From CAVOEB01 sp965249645 (GTDB lineage: Bacteria > Pseudomonadota > Alphaproteobacteria > UBA828 > JAPUJA01): a stretch of 64,000 nucleotides of DNA. Position numbers and translations under genes: made by a program. Below the pieces are notes generated by a model. It saw only the letters and a program-made list of their open reading frames with translations. It was not told the DNA's origin and ran no database searches. Shown here piece by piece: positions 35,922 to 44,248 of this stretch (positions are counted from its first letter, which is position 1; each line of letters begins with the position of its first letter). The stretch covers positions 1 through 64,000 of the forward strand of contig CBDFML010000011.1 in NCBI GenBank assembly GCA_965249645.1, read 5' to 3'.

Positions 35922-38000
35922 TTACTCCGCGGCAACGGCGCTTTCCAGCCCAACCCGCTCGCGCCGGGGATAGGCGCCGGCATCCGGATCGTCGAGCTCG
36001 CGGGCAAAGAGATGACCCGACCGGGTTGCGGCCTGGATCGGCCCCGGCGCCCGGCAATCGCCGAGCCGTGAGAGGGTGCGGATACCCGCCGCTTCGAGTG
36101 CGGCCTTGTCGGCGGCGAGCGCCTTGTAGAGCCCATCGTCGGGCAGCCTGGAGGCGACCACCACGACGGATTTGCAGGCCAGGGTTTCCGTCTTGCCGGT
36201 ATAGACGCATGCCAGCTCGACACCGTTGCCGCCGATATTCGCGATATTGCGGTGGCACATGATCTCGATGCCCAGTTCGAGCATTTGGGCCTGGATCGCG
36301 GGTTGCTCGAGGGTCAACTCGGTCCACTTGCCGACCTCGTCCTCGGGCGTCACCAGCGTGACTTCCTTGCCCTCGGCGCGAAGCTGCTGGGCGATGACGC
36401 CGCCCATGTAATAGTGATCGTCGTCGAACACGAGGACGGGGCCTGGAATATCGACGCCCGAGAACACGTCGTCGGGAGTGAACACGGTCTCGCCGTCGGA
36501 GCCGGGAAGCGTCGCCAGGTTGCTGTGGGACACCCCGTCGCGCCGCCAGCGGGAACCGGTCGCGATCGCCACCACCTCGGCGCCGTAATCGAGGACGCCC
36601 TGGGTCGAGAGCTCGGTGTTCAGATGAACCTCGACGTTCTTCAGCTTGCCGATCTGGATGTCGCGGTAGCTCACCACTCGACCCCAGGCAGCCAGGCCCG
36701 GCAGGCGGGATTCCTTGGCGACCCGGCCGCCGATTTCGCCCGCCGCCTCGACCAGATGGACGTTGTAGCCGCGCTGGCCCAGCGCCCGGGCGGCCTCGAG
36801 CCCCGCCGGACCCGCGCCCACGATCAGCACGCCGTCGTCCGAGCCCTTGGGATCGATGTTCTCCGGATGCCAGCCGCGCCGCCACTCCTCGCCCGCCGCG
36901 GGGTTCTGGGTGCAGCGGATAGGCGCGCCCGCGAATTCCATGGCAATACAAATGTTACACCCGATGCATTCGCGGATGTCTTCGTTGCGCCCCTCCTCGA
37001 TTTTTTTGGGCAGGAACGGGTCGGCGATCGAGGGCCGCGCCGCGCCGATGAAGTCCACGATGCCCCGGTTGACCTGATCGACCATGGTGTCGGGCGAGGT
37101 AAAGCGCCCGACGCCGACCACGGGCTTGGTGGTCTTTTGCTTGACGAATGCGACGTAGGGCTCCTCGTGGGCCTCGGGAAAAAGCCGAGAGGCCGCGATT
37201 CCCTGGGTCCAGTCGCTGACGGTGACGTCCCAGATGTCGGGCACTTCGGCGAAGCTCTCAACCACGGCAACACCCTCTTCTTCCCAGGCAACCCCGAGAG
37301 GGCCCAACTGGTCCTCGACGCCGAAGCGGAAGGCGAGCGCCGTATCGTCGCCGATTGCCTCGCGGGTGTCTTCGAGCAGCTCGCCGATGAGACGCATGCG
37401 GTTTTCCACGCTGCCGCCATATTCGTCGGTCCGGTGGTTGGTGCCGCGGCTCAAGAAATGATTAGGCAGCGAAAACATGTGGGCGCTATAGACGTAGACG
37501 ATATCGAAGCCCGCGCGCACCGCGCGCTTGGCCGCGTCGGAATGCCAGCGGCGCAGCTCCCGGATGTCTTCGAGGTCCATTTCCTGGGCCATCCAGGGAT
37601 CGTAATCATGCATGGTCACCTGGCTCGATGGTGCCAGCGGCGCCTCGCGGGAAAAGCGGTTCGAGACCCCCCGGCCGTTGTGACAAAGCTCGACCCCGGC
37701 CAGCGCGTCGTAGTCGTGCACCGCTTCAGTAAACAACGAGGCCTGGCGGACATCGTCGTCGTTCCACAGCCGCACCTCGGGCAGCGGCCAAGCGTCGGAG
37801 GTGGGGTGGATGGAACATTGCTCGGTGTTGACCACCGCCCAGCCGCCCTCGCCCTTGGTGCGCCGGAACGCCGCGTCGGACTGTGGCATGTTGTTGCCCA
37901 TGCCGTCGCAATGGGGCACCTGATAGAAACGATTTTTCGCCGTCTTCGGGCCGATTTTTACCGGCTCGAAGAGGATGTCGTAGCGCGGGTCGCGGGCCAT
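35922..38000 (-). CDS. trimethylamine dehydrogenase-family iron-sulfur flavoprotein (copy A)
   Basis: A 692-residue protein with the full TMADH architecture: an Old-Yellow-Enzyme FMN barrel (1-about 340), a [4Fe-4S] site (CIGCNICIAMEF then RCTQN), and two Rossmann domains (VLIVGAGPAGLEAARALGQR). The Cys that binds FMN covalently is kept (YQVPHC, C31). The Tyr-His pair is in VYVYSAH. Of the aromatic bowl that holds trimethylamine in TMADH, Tyr60 is Gln (NTEQCSI) and Trp355 is missing with Glu nearby (IAMEF). The equivalent of Asp267 is not obvious (SDWTQGIAASR). An oxidative amine dehydrogenase with an altered substrate pocket is likely. A terminator separates it from copy B. Confidence 0.9.
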   Translation of the reverse strand: MARDPRYDILFEPVKIGPKTAKNRFYQVPHCDGMGNNMPQSDAAFRRTKGEGGWAVVNTEQCSIHPTSDAWPLPEVRLWNDDDVRQASLFTEAVHDYDALAGVELCHNGRGVSNRFSREAPLAPSSQVTMHDYDPWMAQEMDLEDIRELRRWHSDAAKRAVRAGFDIVYVYSAHMFSLPNHFLSRGTNHRTDEYGGSVENRMRLIGELLEDTREAIGDDTALAFRFGVEDQLGPLGVAWEEEGVAVVESFAEVPDIWDVTVSDWTQGIAASRLFPEAHEEPYVAFVKQKTTKPVVGVGRFTSPDTMVDQVNRGIVDFIGAARPSIADPFLPKKIEEGRNEDIRECIGCNICIAMEFAGAPIRCTQNPAAGEEWRRGWHPENIDPKGSDDGVLIVGAGPAGLEAARALGQRGYNVHLVEAAGEIGGRVAKESRLPGLAAWGRVVSYRDIQIGKLKNVEVHLNTELSTQGVLDYGAEVVAIATGSRWRRDGVSHSNLATLPGSDGETVFTPDDVFSGVDIPGPVLVFDDDHYYMGGVIAQQLRAEGKEVTLVTPEDEVGKWTELTLEQPAIQAQMLELGIEIMCHRNIANIGGNGVELACVYTGKTETLACKSVVVVASRLPDDGLYKALAADKAALEAAGIRTLSRLGDCRAPGPIQAATRSGHLFARELDDPDAGAYPRRERVGLESAVAAE

Positions 38001-38076
38001 CTATCCATCTCCCCTAGCTGCGTTTTATGACCTTGACGATAGCCCCCGCGGGGCTGCGAGTCGATGGGCGGACACG

Positions 38077-38107
38077 AAAAAAAGGCGCCGCCCGTTGAGG
38101 CGGCGCC
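38077..38107 (-). terminator. strong intrinsic terminator between the two TMADH-family genes
   Basis: A perfect nine-base stem GGCGCCGCC (38084-38092) / GGCGGCGCC (38099-38107) with a six-base loop is followed on the minus strand by seven T residues (38083-38077). It lies 28 bases after the stop of copy B and 76 bases before the start of copy A. Confidence 0.92.
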
Positions 38108-38135
38108 TGTCCTCCGCGCTAACGGGGGAAGCGGG

Positions 38136-40226
38136 TTACGCGACGGTGACCTCGTGCTCCAGCGCGACGCGTTCTAGCTTGTACGAAACGTCGGGCTGCG
38201 GGCCGGCATCGAGCTCGCGGGCGAATTTGTGCCCGGCGTGGGTCGAAACCTGGATCGCGCCCGGTGAGAAGCAATCGCCGATCCGCTCCAGCGTCGTAAT
38301 CCCCGCCTCCTCGAGCGCGCCCGGGTCGGCCGCAAGCTCGCGGTAGAGCGCATCGTTGGGCAGCCTTGAGGCGACCAGAACCGTCGATTTGCACGGGATC
38401 GTACGCTCCTTGCCGGACGTGTAGAGGTGGGCGATATCGACGCCGTTGCCGCCGATATTGGTGATGTTGTGGTCGGTGATGACCTCGATGCCGAGGCCAT
38501 GGATGCGCTCCATGGTGAACTCCCATTCGAGGGTGTTCTCGCCCCAGCGCGCGAGCTCCATCAAGGGGGTGACCAAGGTGACTTCGTTGCCCTCTTTATG
38601 CAGTTTCTCGGCGATCACCGCGGCCATGTAGTAGTGATCGTCGTCGAACACCACGACCGGGCCCTTGACCTCGGCGCCCGCCATGACGGCGTCGGGAGTG
38701 AACACGTTCTCGCCGTCGGAACCCGGAATCTCGTGCGCGTTGGTGTGCGAGCAGCCGTCCTGGCGCCAGGTCGAACCGGTGGCGCAAACCACCACCTCGG
38801 CGCCGTATTCGAGGACATCCTTGGCCGAGAGCTCGGTGTTGAGATGGACCTCGACATTTTTCATCTTGCCGATCTGGATGTCGCGGTAGGATGCGACCCG
38901 GCCCCACTTGGTCAGGCCCGGAAGCTGGGCTTCGCGGGTCACCCGGCCGCCCACTTCCGCGCGCGCCTCGACGAGATGGACGTCGTACCCCCGCAGGCCG
39001 AGCGCGCGCGCCGCTTCGAGGCCCGCCGGTCCGGCCCCGATGACGAGCACGCCGTCCTCGTTGCCTTCGGGCTTGGGGTCGATCTTCTCGGGGTGCCAGC
39101 CGCGGCGGAATTCCTCGCCCGCGGTCGGGTTTTGGGTACAGCGGAAGCGCCCCGAGGTCGTCTCGGACGCGACGCAGATGTTGCACCCGATGCATTCGCG
39201 GATGTCCTCGTTGCGTCCTTCCTCGATCTTCTTGGGCAGGAACGGATCGGCGATCGAGGGCCGGGCGGCGCCGATAATGTCGAGCACGCCGCGCTTGATC
39301 TGGTCGACCATGGTGTCGGGCGAGGTGAAGCGCCCGACGCCGACCACGGGCTTGGTCGTCTTCTCCTTGACGAAGGCGACGTAGGGCTCGTGGTAGCCTT
39401 CGTCGAAATAGCGCGAGACGCCGGAATCCCATTTCCAGTCGCTGATGTTGACGTCCCAAAGGTGAGGCAGCTCGGCGTACATCTCGACCACCGCCTGGCC
39501 TTCCTCCTGCCAGGTGATGCCCTCGGCGCCGATCATCTCGTCGGTCGCGAAGCGAAATGCGACGCAGGACGTCTCGCCCACTGCCTCGAGAGTGTCCTCA
39601 AGCATCTCGCCGATCAGGCGCGCCCGGTTCTCGACCGAGCCGCCGTACTCGTCGGTCCGGTGGTTGGTGTGGGGCGAGAGGAAAAACTGGCCCATACCCA
39701 GGCCGTGGGCGGCGTAGACGTAGATGACGTCGAACCCGACGCCCTGGGCGCGCTTTGCCGCCTCGACCTGCCAACGGCGCAAATCCCGGATATCTTCGTG
39801 GTCCATCTCGCGCGCGGCGACGGGGTCCCAGTTGTAATGGACCGGGGTCGACGAGGGGGCGAGCGGAATTTCGCGCGACATGCGATTGGAAAAGGCATAG
39901 CCGTTATGGGCCAGCTCGATACCCGCCAGCGCGCCGTGCTCGTGCACGGTGTCGACCAGAAGGCCGAGTTGTTTCGCGTGGGTATCGTCCCAGATCCGCG
40001 TTTCCGCGTAGGGCGCGGCGTCGGAGGTGGGGTGGATCGAGCATTGCTCGGTGCAGATAACACCCCAGCCGCCCTCGGCCTTCACGCCGCGATGCGAGGC
40101 GTCGCCGTAGGGCATGTTGTGGCCGTGGGCATCGCAGTGCGGCACCTGGTAAAACCGGTTCGGTGACGTGACCGGGCCGAGCTTGATCGGCTCGAACAGA
40201 ATGTCGTAACGCGGATCGCGTGCCAT
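38136..40226 (-). CDS. trimethylamine dehydrogenase-family iron-sulfur flavoprotein (copy B)
   Basis: A 696-residue paralogue of copy A with the same domain order. C31 (YQVPHC) for cysteinyl-FMN, the [4Fe-4S] cysteines (CIGCNICVASET then RCTQN), the Tyr-His of VYVYAAH and the FAD/ADP domain (VLVIGAGPAGLEAARALGLR) are present. The TMADH Tyr60 position is Gln (CTEQCSI) and Trp355 is absent (CVASET). Unlike copy A, the segment SDWKWDSGVSR keeps an Asp that can align with Asp267. ATG 40226 is chosen because it aligns with copy A. It shares its upstream region with a cupin gene and ends in a strong terminator. Confidence 0.9.
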   Translation of the reverse strand: MARDPRYDILFEPIKLGPVTSPNRFYQVPHCDAHGHNMPYGDASHRGVKAEGGWGVICTEQCSIHPTSDAAPYAETRIWDDTHAKQLGLLVDTVHEHGALAGIELAHNGYAFSNRMSREIPLAPSSTPVHYNWDPVAAREMDHEDIRDLRRWQVEAAKRAQGVGFDVIYVYAAHGLGMGQFFLSPHTNHRTDEYGGSVENRARLIGEMLEDTLEAVGETSCVAFRFATDEMIGAEGITWQEEGQAVVEMYAELPHLWDVNISDWKWDSGVSRYFDEGYHEPYVAFVKEKTTKPVVGVGRFTSPDTMVDQIKRGVLDIIGAARPSIADPFLPKKIEEGRNEDIRECIGCNICVASETTSGRFRCTQNPTAGEEFRRGWHPEKIDPKPEGNEDGVLVIGAGPAGLEAARALGLRGYDVHLVEARAEVGGRVTREAQLPGLTKWGRVASYRDIQIGKMKNVEVHLNTELSAKDVLEYGAEVVVCATGSTWRQDGCSHTNAHEIPGSDGENVFTPDAVMAGAEVKGPVVVFDDDHYYMAAVIAEKLHKEGNEVTLVTPLMELARWGENTLEWEFTMERIHGLGIEVITDHNITNIGGNGVDIAHLYTSGKERTIPCKSTVLVASRLPNDALYRELAADPGALEEAGITTLERIGDCFSPGAIQVSTHAGHKFARELDAGPQPDVSYKLERVALEHEVTVA

Positions 40227-40410
40227 CTCCCTGACCTCTTCCGTTGATTGATCGTATGTGTCGGCTTGTTTGCAGCCCTTGCGCACCTGTGGCGCCGATG
40301 CTACTCCCCGCCAGACCGCTCCGGCAACCGCTCGAACCGAACCAAGCGAGAGGCGAGCGGCCTCGGGCCACCCACCTCTTCACATTTGTATGGGATCGAC
40401 CGAGCGCGGA

Positions 40411-40791
40411 TTACGCGGCCGCGACTTCGCCGTCGATGTCGTGGATGAAGAAGATCTTGCGGATCTTTTCGACCACTTCCCAGTCCACGGTCTCGCCCTT
40501 GACGGTGAAGAAGGTATCGCCCGCCTTGTACTCGTGGACCGAGCCGTCCTTCTCGGTGACGCGGATGTGACCCTCGAGCAGGGTGCAGATCTCGTCGCCC
40601 GGATAGGTGTATTCGAACTTGCCCGGGGTACATTCCCAGACACCCACCATGGTGCGCGCGCCAAAACCGCCCTGGTCGAAGCGGCCCGAATGCTGCGGGT
40701 TGCCCTCGGTCGTGGTGACGAACGGCAGGTCGTCGAATGGCGGCCAGGGGTCGACACCTTCCCAAGCTTTCAACTTCGTATAATCGAGCAT
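40411..40791 (-). CDS. single-domain cupin protein (DUF861-like)
   Basis: A 126-residue cupin. The fold is seen in MVGVWECTPGKFEYTYPGDE, CTLLEGHIRVTEKDG and YKAGDTFFTVKGE, which match the two cupin motifs of the (S)-ureidoglycine aminohydrolase/DUF861 type; metal-binding histidines of classic cupins are largely missing. A perfect GGAGGGAG site precedes ATG 40791. It is the promoter-proximal gene of the minus-strand amine locus, 184 bases before copy B, and lies divergent from the GntR regulator. Its role could be sensing or isomerising a pathway product; this is inference. Confidence 0.82.
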   Translation of the reverse strand: MLDYTKLKAWEGVDPWPPFDDLPFVTTTEGNPQHSGRFDQGGFGARTMVGVWECTPGKFEYTYPGDEICTLLEGHIRVTEKDGSVHEYKAGDTFFTVKGETVDWEVVEKIRKIFFIHDIDGEVAAA

Positions 40792-40984
40792 ATCTCCCTC
40801 CAATTCCCTTGAAATAACGATCCGGATCACATCTCTTAACGAACCCAACCCACCTGGCATTCGGATCGTCTTCACCCCCGGCGGGTTTGCGTTTGTCGTA
40901 ACATTTGTCTATTTTTTGGTCAATTGTTTTTCCGGCTTCGGACCCGCCTCATACGGCGCCCGGAGAACCACAGGATCGCACCCC
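40792..40984. promoter_or_regulatory. divergent regulatory region between cupin and GntR gene
   Basis: This 193-base region separates the divergent starts. Around 40885-40935 it is much more AT-rich than its surroundings (ATTTTTTGGTCAATTGTTTT). An imperfect dyad TTGTCGTAACAT at 40893-40904 is a weak candidate for a FadR-type operator. The placement is what one expects for autoregulation by the GntR protein. Confidence 0.35.
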
Positions 40985-41737
40985 ATGGCTGACGCTCCGA
41001 AGCCCAAATCGAGCGCGGACAATCTGCGGATCGAGAAGCTGCCTGCCTATATCCAGGTCGCCGACCAGGTTCGCCGGGCGATTCAGTTGGGCCAGTACGT
41101 CTCGGGCGAGCGGCTGCCGCCCGAGGTCGATCTCGCCCAGCAGATCGGTGTTTCGCGCACCACGCTGCGCGAAGCGATCCGCCAGCTCGTGGGCGAGGGC
41201 TATCTCAAGTCGCAACCGGGCGCCCATGGCGGGTTGTTCGTCACCCAAAGCGACGACGACGCGGAAAGCGAGCTCAGCCGCCTGCGCCTACACTGGGACG
41301 ACATCGAGCATTTCTTCGATTACCGGATCGCCGTCGAATGCGCGGCGGCCGCGCTTGCGGCCAGCCACCGCGGCGCGAAGGACCTCAAGGCGATGGGCCA
41401 GGCCAACGACGACATGGCGCAAGCCCAAAACCACTCCGAATCCCGCGCCGCGGACGCCGCCTTCCACCTCATCATCGTCGCCGCGACAGGCAACCCTTAC
41501 TTGCGCCGGGCGGTAGAGGATGCACGGGCCGGCATGTTCCGCCCGCTCGACGTGTTCGGCTTCGCCCACGAGATGTGGGCCGGCCAGCCCGACGAACACA
41601 CCCGCGTCCTCGACGGCATCGCCGCCGGGGACGCCGACGCCGCAAGCGACGCCATGCGCGAGCATATCGAGGGCGCACGGCGCAAGATCCGCGTCATGAT
41701 CTGGGGCGAGAAAAGCGCTGCGGCGTGCAACCGATAA
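40985..41737 (+). CDS. GntR family regulator, FadR (FCD) subfamily
   Basis: A 250-residue regulator. The winged helix-turn-helix is at residues about 20-90, with QVADQVRRAIQLGQYVSGER, LPPEVDLAQQIGVSRTTLRE and LVGEGYLKSQPGAHGGLFV. The C-terminal FCD domain has FFDYRIAVECAAAALAA, DAAFHLIIVAATGN and a final DAASDAMREHIE with the histidines that bind metal and ligand. FadR-subfamily proteins usually repress catabolic genes until a carboxylic-acid-type effector binds. It is divergent from the cupin/flavoprotein genes and is the likely regulator of that locus. The open frame starts earlier (40916), but ATG 40985 fits the family. Confidence 0.92.
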   Translation: MADAPKPKSSADNLRIEKLPAYIQVADQVRRAIQLGQYVSGERLPPEVDLAQQIGVSRTTLREAIRQLVGEGYLKSQPGAHGGLFVTQSDDDAESELSRLRLHWDDIEHFFDYRIAVECAAAALAASHRGAKDLKAMGQANDDMAQAQNHSESRAADAAFHLIIVAATGNPYLRRAVEDARAGMFRPLDVFGFAHEMWAGQPDEHTRVLDGIAAGDADAASDAMREHIEGARRKIRVMIWGEKSAAACNR

Positions 41738-41759
41738 CCAATCCGAAGGAGACGACCCG

Positions 41760-42179
41760 ATGTCCTTTACACGCCTGATTTCGGCAAGCGCCCTGCTCGC
41801 CGCCGTCCTTTGGCTTGGCGCCGCGCCCGCGCAGGCGGACGACGCCGAACCCCCGCTCGCCGTCGAAATCCTGTTCAAGCAGGCGCTGGGCGATCTCGGC
41901 GAGCGCGAGTTGCTCGTGCTCGAAGTGACCGTCGCACCGAGCGGGCATTTCGATCCGCATCTTCATCCCGGCCCGACCTTCCTCTACGTGCTCAACGGCG
42001 CCGTCGAACTGTCCGTGGACGACGGTCCGGCCGGAACCTACGGCCCAGGCGATTGGTTCTACGAGCCGCCCATGAGCATGCACGCCACGACGCGTAACCC
42101 AAGCAACACCACCCCCGCCCGCGTGGTCGCCTTCATGATCATGGAACCCGAACAGCCGACAACCATCATGGAGCCGTAA
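41760..42179 (+). CDS. secreted cupin-domain protein
   Basis: A 139-residue protein with an N-terminal signal peptide (LISASALLAAVLWLGAAPAQA, cleavage after AQA). The mature part is one cupin: PSGHFDPHLHPGPTFLYVLNG holds three His and Glu-like positions for metal, and GPGDWFYEPPMSMHATTRN gives the second motif with His. AAGGAGA precedes the ATG, 22 bases after the GntR stop, so it is likely co-transcribed. A periplasmic metal cupin beside a catabolic regulator may act on or sense the imported substrate; no specific reaction can be named. Confidence 0.85.
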   Translation: MSFTRLISASALLAAVLWLGAAPAQADDAEPPLAVEILFKQALGDLGERELLVLEVTVAPSGHFDPHLHPGPTFLYVLNGAVELSVDDGPAGTYGPGDWFYEPPMSMHATTRNPSNTTPARVVAFMIMEPEQPTTIMEP

Positions 42180-42235
42180 GACCCGCGCCGGCGAGCGCAT
42201 CGACAAGGTCGCCCTTGCGGAGTACATCAAGAAAC

Positions 42236-43531
42236 ATGCCCCAACCCCCTGTCGTGCCACGGTCCTACGCGCTGGACATTCTTGGCAGCGTGCTGGACCG
42301 CCAGACCCCCCTCGGCGAGGCCCTGGAGAACCATAAGGGCCTGGGGGAACTCGATCGCCGGGACCGGGCATTCGTCCGGCTGTTGGCCACCACCACGCTG
42401 CGTCATATGGGTCAAATCGACGACACCCTGGGCATTGCCCTGCACATGCGCCGGACCAGGCGCAAGCCCGAGATGCGCAACCTGATGCGCGTGGGCGCGG
42501 CCCAGCTCCTGTTTGTCGGCACGCCGCCCCACGCGGCCGTCAATACCACTCTGCAGCTGGCCGATTGGCGCGGCATGGGCGGCTTCAAACGGCTGATCAA
42601 CGCGGTGCTGCGCAAGATCGCCGCGGACGGTGAGGCGATGGTCGCGGCGCAGGACGCACCGCGGATAAACACACCCGACTGGCTGTGGGACTCGTGGGTC
42701 GCGGCCTATGGCGAGGCGACGACGCGGGCCGTCGCAACGGCCCATCTCAGCGAGCCACCCCTTGATCTGACCTGCCGCACGGCGCCCGAGTTGTGGGCCC
42801 AGCGGCTCGACGCCGACCTCTTGCCCGGCGGGTCGATCCGCCTGACCAAAGCGGGGCGCGTAACCGAGATCGCGGGTTATGACGAGGGCGCCTGGTGGGT
42901 GCAGGATGCGGCCGCCGCGCTTCCAGCGCGCCTGCTGGGCGACGTCGCCGGACAGACCGTGGTCGATCTGTGCGCAGCACCCGGTGGCAAAACCACCCAG
43001 CTCGCGGCCGGCGGTGCGATGGTCATGGCGATCGACCGCTCGACGAAGCGGCTTGCGCGGCTTCGCGAAAACCTGGACCGACTGCGGCTCGCTGCCGAGC
43101 TTGTCGAAACCGATGCCGCCAAGGGCAATCCCGACAAACCGGCGGACGCCGTACTGCTCGATGCGCCCTGCACCGCGACGGGCACGATCAGGCGCAACCC
43201 CGACGTCGCCTGGCAGCGCACGCCGAAGGACATCAAGCGCAACGCAGCCGTGCAGAACCGGCTGCTGGCCAACGCCGTGACCATGCTCAAACCCGGCGGA
43301 CGGCTGGTCTATTGCGTCTGCTCGCTCCAGCCCGAGGAGTGCGAGGTACGGATCGAAGCGTTGCTAACCTCCGGCGCACCGGTCGAGCGAATCGCGGTCA
43401 CGGCGGATGAAATCGGCGGCCTGACCGAGGCCATCACGCCCGCGGGTGACCTGCGCACATTACCCTGCCAGCTTGGCGATCGGGGCGGTCTCGACGGCAT
43501 TTTCGCGGCGCGCTTGCGGCGCCTCGCTTAA
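42236..43531 (+). CDS. rsmB: 16S rRNA cytosine-C5 methyltransferase, RsmB/NOP2 family
   Basis: A 431-residue protein. Residues about 1-130 are a NusB-like RNA-binding domain (LGELDRRDRAFVRLLATTTLRH). The catalytic domain has the SAM loop VVDLCAAPGGKTTQLA, the motif IV LLDAPCTATGTIRR with one cysteine, and motif VI YCVCSLQPEE with the nucleophilic cysteine. This matches RsmB, which makes m5C967 in 16S rRNA. ATG 42236 is chosen at the conserved start. rpe follows after 17 bases and then a heparinase gene, a conserved order in this bacterial group. Confidence 0.92.
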   Translation: MPQPPVVPRSYALDILGSVLDRQTPLGEALENHKGLGELDRRDRAFVRLLATTTLRHMGQIDDTLGIALHMRRTRRKPEMRNLMRVGAAQLLFVGTPPHAAVNTTLQLADWRGMGGFKRLINAVLRKIAADGEAMVAAQDAPRINTPDWLWDSWVAAYGEATTRAVATAHLSEPPLDLTCRTAPELWAQRLDADLLPGGSIRLTKAGRVTEIAGYDEGAWWVQDAAAALPARLLGDVAGQTVVDLCAAPGGKTTQLAAGGAMVMAIDRSTKRLARLRENLDRLRLAAELVETDAAKGNPDKPADAVLLDAPCTATGTIRRNPDVAWQRTPKDIKRNAAVQNRLLANAVTMLKPGGRLVYCVCSLQPEECEVRIEALLTSGAPVERIAVTADEIGGLTEAITPAGDLRTLPCQLGDRGGLDGIFAARLRRLA

Positions 43532-43548
43532 GCTGATACGAGACTCTC

Positions 43549-44238
43549 ATGGCGCCGCCCATACGCATAGCGCCCTCGATTCTCTCGGCCGACTTCGCGC
43601 GGCTCGGCGACGAGATATGCGCCATTGAAAAGGCCGGCGCCGACATCGTTCATGTCGACGTGATGGACGGCCATTTCGTTCCCAACCTGACCATCGGCCC
43701 ACCGATCGTGGCGGCGCTTCGGCCTCATTCGCCATTGCCCTTCGACGTTCATCTCATGATCGATCCGATCGAGACCTATCTCGACCCGTTTATCGAAGCG
43801 GGCGCCGACTGGATAACCGTCCATGTCGAGGCAGGAAACGATGTTGCCGGCTGCCTCGCCCGGATCCGCGCAGCAGGCAAGCGAACCGGGCTGTCGCTTT
43901 GTCCGGGCACGCCGGCCGCAGCGCTTGCGCCCTATCTCGGCGCTCTCGACCTGATCCTGGTCATGACCGTCGAGCCGGGCTTCGGCGGCCAGAGCTTCAT
44001 GGCCAACCAGCTCGATAAAATGCGCGAGATTCGCGCCATGATCGAGGCCGCTGCCCATACGATCGATATCGAGGTCGACGGCGGCATCAACCGCGAAACC
44101 GCACCGCTTGCCATCGAGGCGGGCGCGACCATCCTGGTCGCCGGCTCTGCGACGTTTGCCGGCGGCGAGGCGAACTACGCCGCGAACATCGAAGGCTTGC
44201 GCGGCCCCGTGCCCATCGCCCGGGCCGCAACGCCGTGA
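43549..44238 (+). CDS. rpe: ribulose-phosphate 3-epimerase
   Basis: A 229-residue TIM-barrel epimerase. Signature segments: IAPSILSADFARLGDE, VHVDVMDGHFVPNLTIGP, DVHLMI, TVEPGFGGQSFM and VDGGINRETAP, which carry the metal-binding His and Asp residues. It interconverts ribulose-5-phosphate and xylulose-5-phosphate in the pentose phosphate pathway. It follows rsmB by 17 bases and precedes the heparinase gene by ten, so the three form one unit. Confidence 0.96.
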   Translation: MAPPIRIAPSILSADFARLGDEICAIEKAGADIVHVDVMDGHFVPNLTIGPPIVAALRPHSPLPFDVHLMIDPIETYLDPFIEAGADWITVHVEAGNDVAGCLARIRAAGKRTGLSLCPGTPAAALAPYLGALDLILVMTVEPGFGGQSFMANQLDKMREIRAMIEAAAHTIDIEVDGGINRETAPLAIEAGATILVAGSATFAGGEANYAANIEGLRGPVPIARAATP

Positions 44239-44248
44239 CGGCGCAGCC

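Noticed and set aside
35906..36223. N-terminal extension of the unknown protein up to an ATG at 36223
   Set aside because: It would overlap more than 300 bases of the conserved flavoprotein gene in another frame and is Arg/Pro/Ser-rich. GTG 35905 fits the gene spacing.
36252..40166. Long plus-strand open frames (592 and 579 residues) opposite the TMADH-family genes
   Set aside because: The minus strand encodes complete conserved flavoproteins. The two plus frames resemble each other only because the genes they oppose are paralogues.
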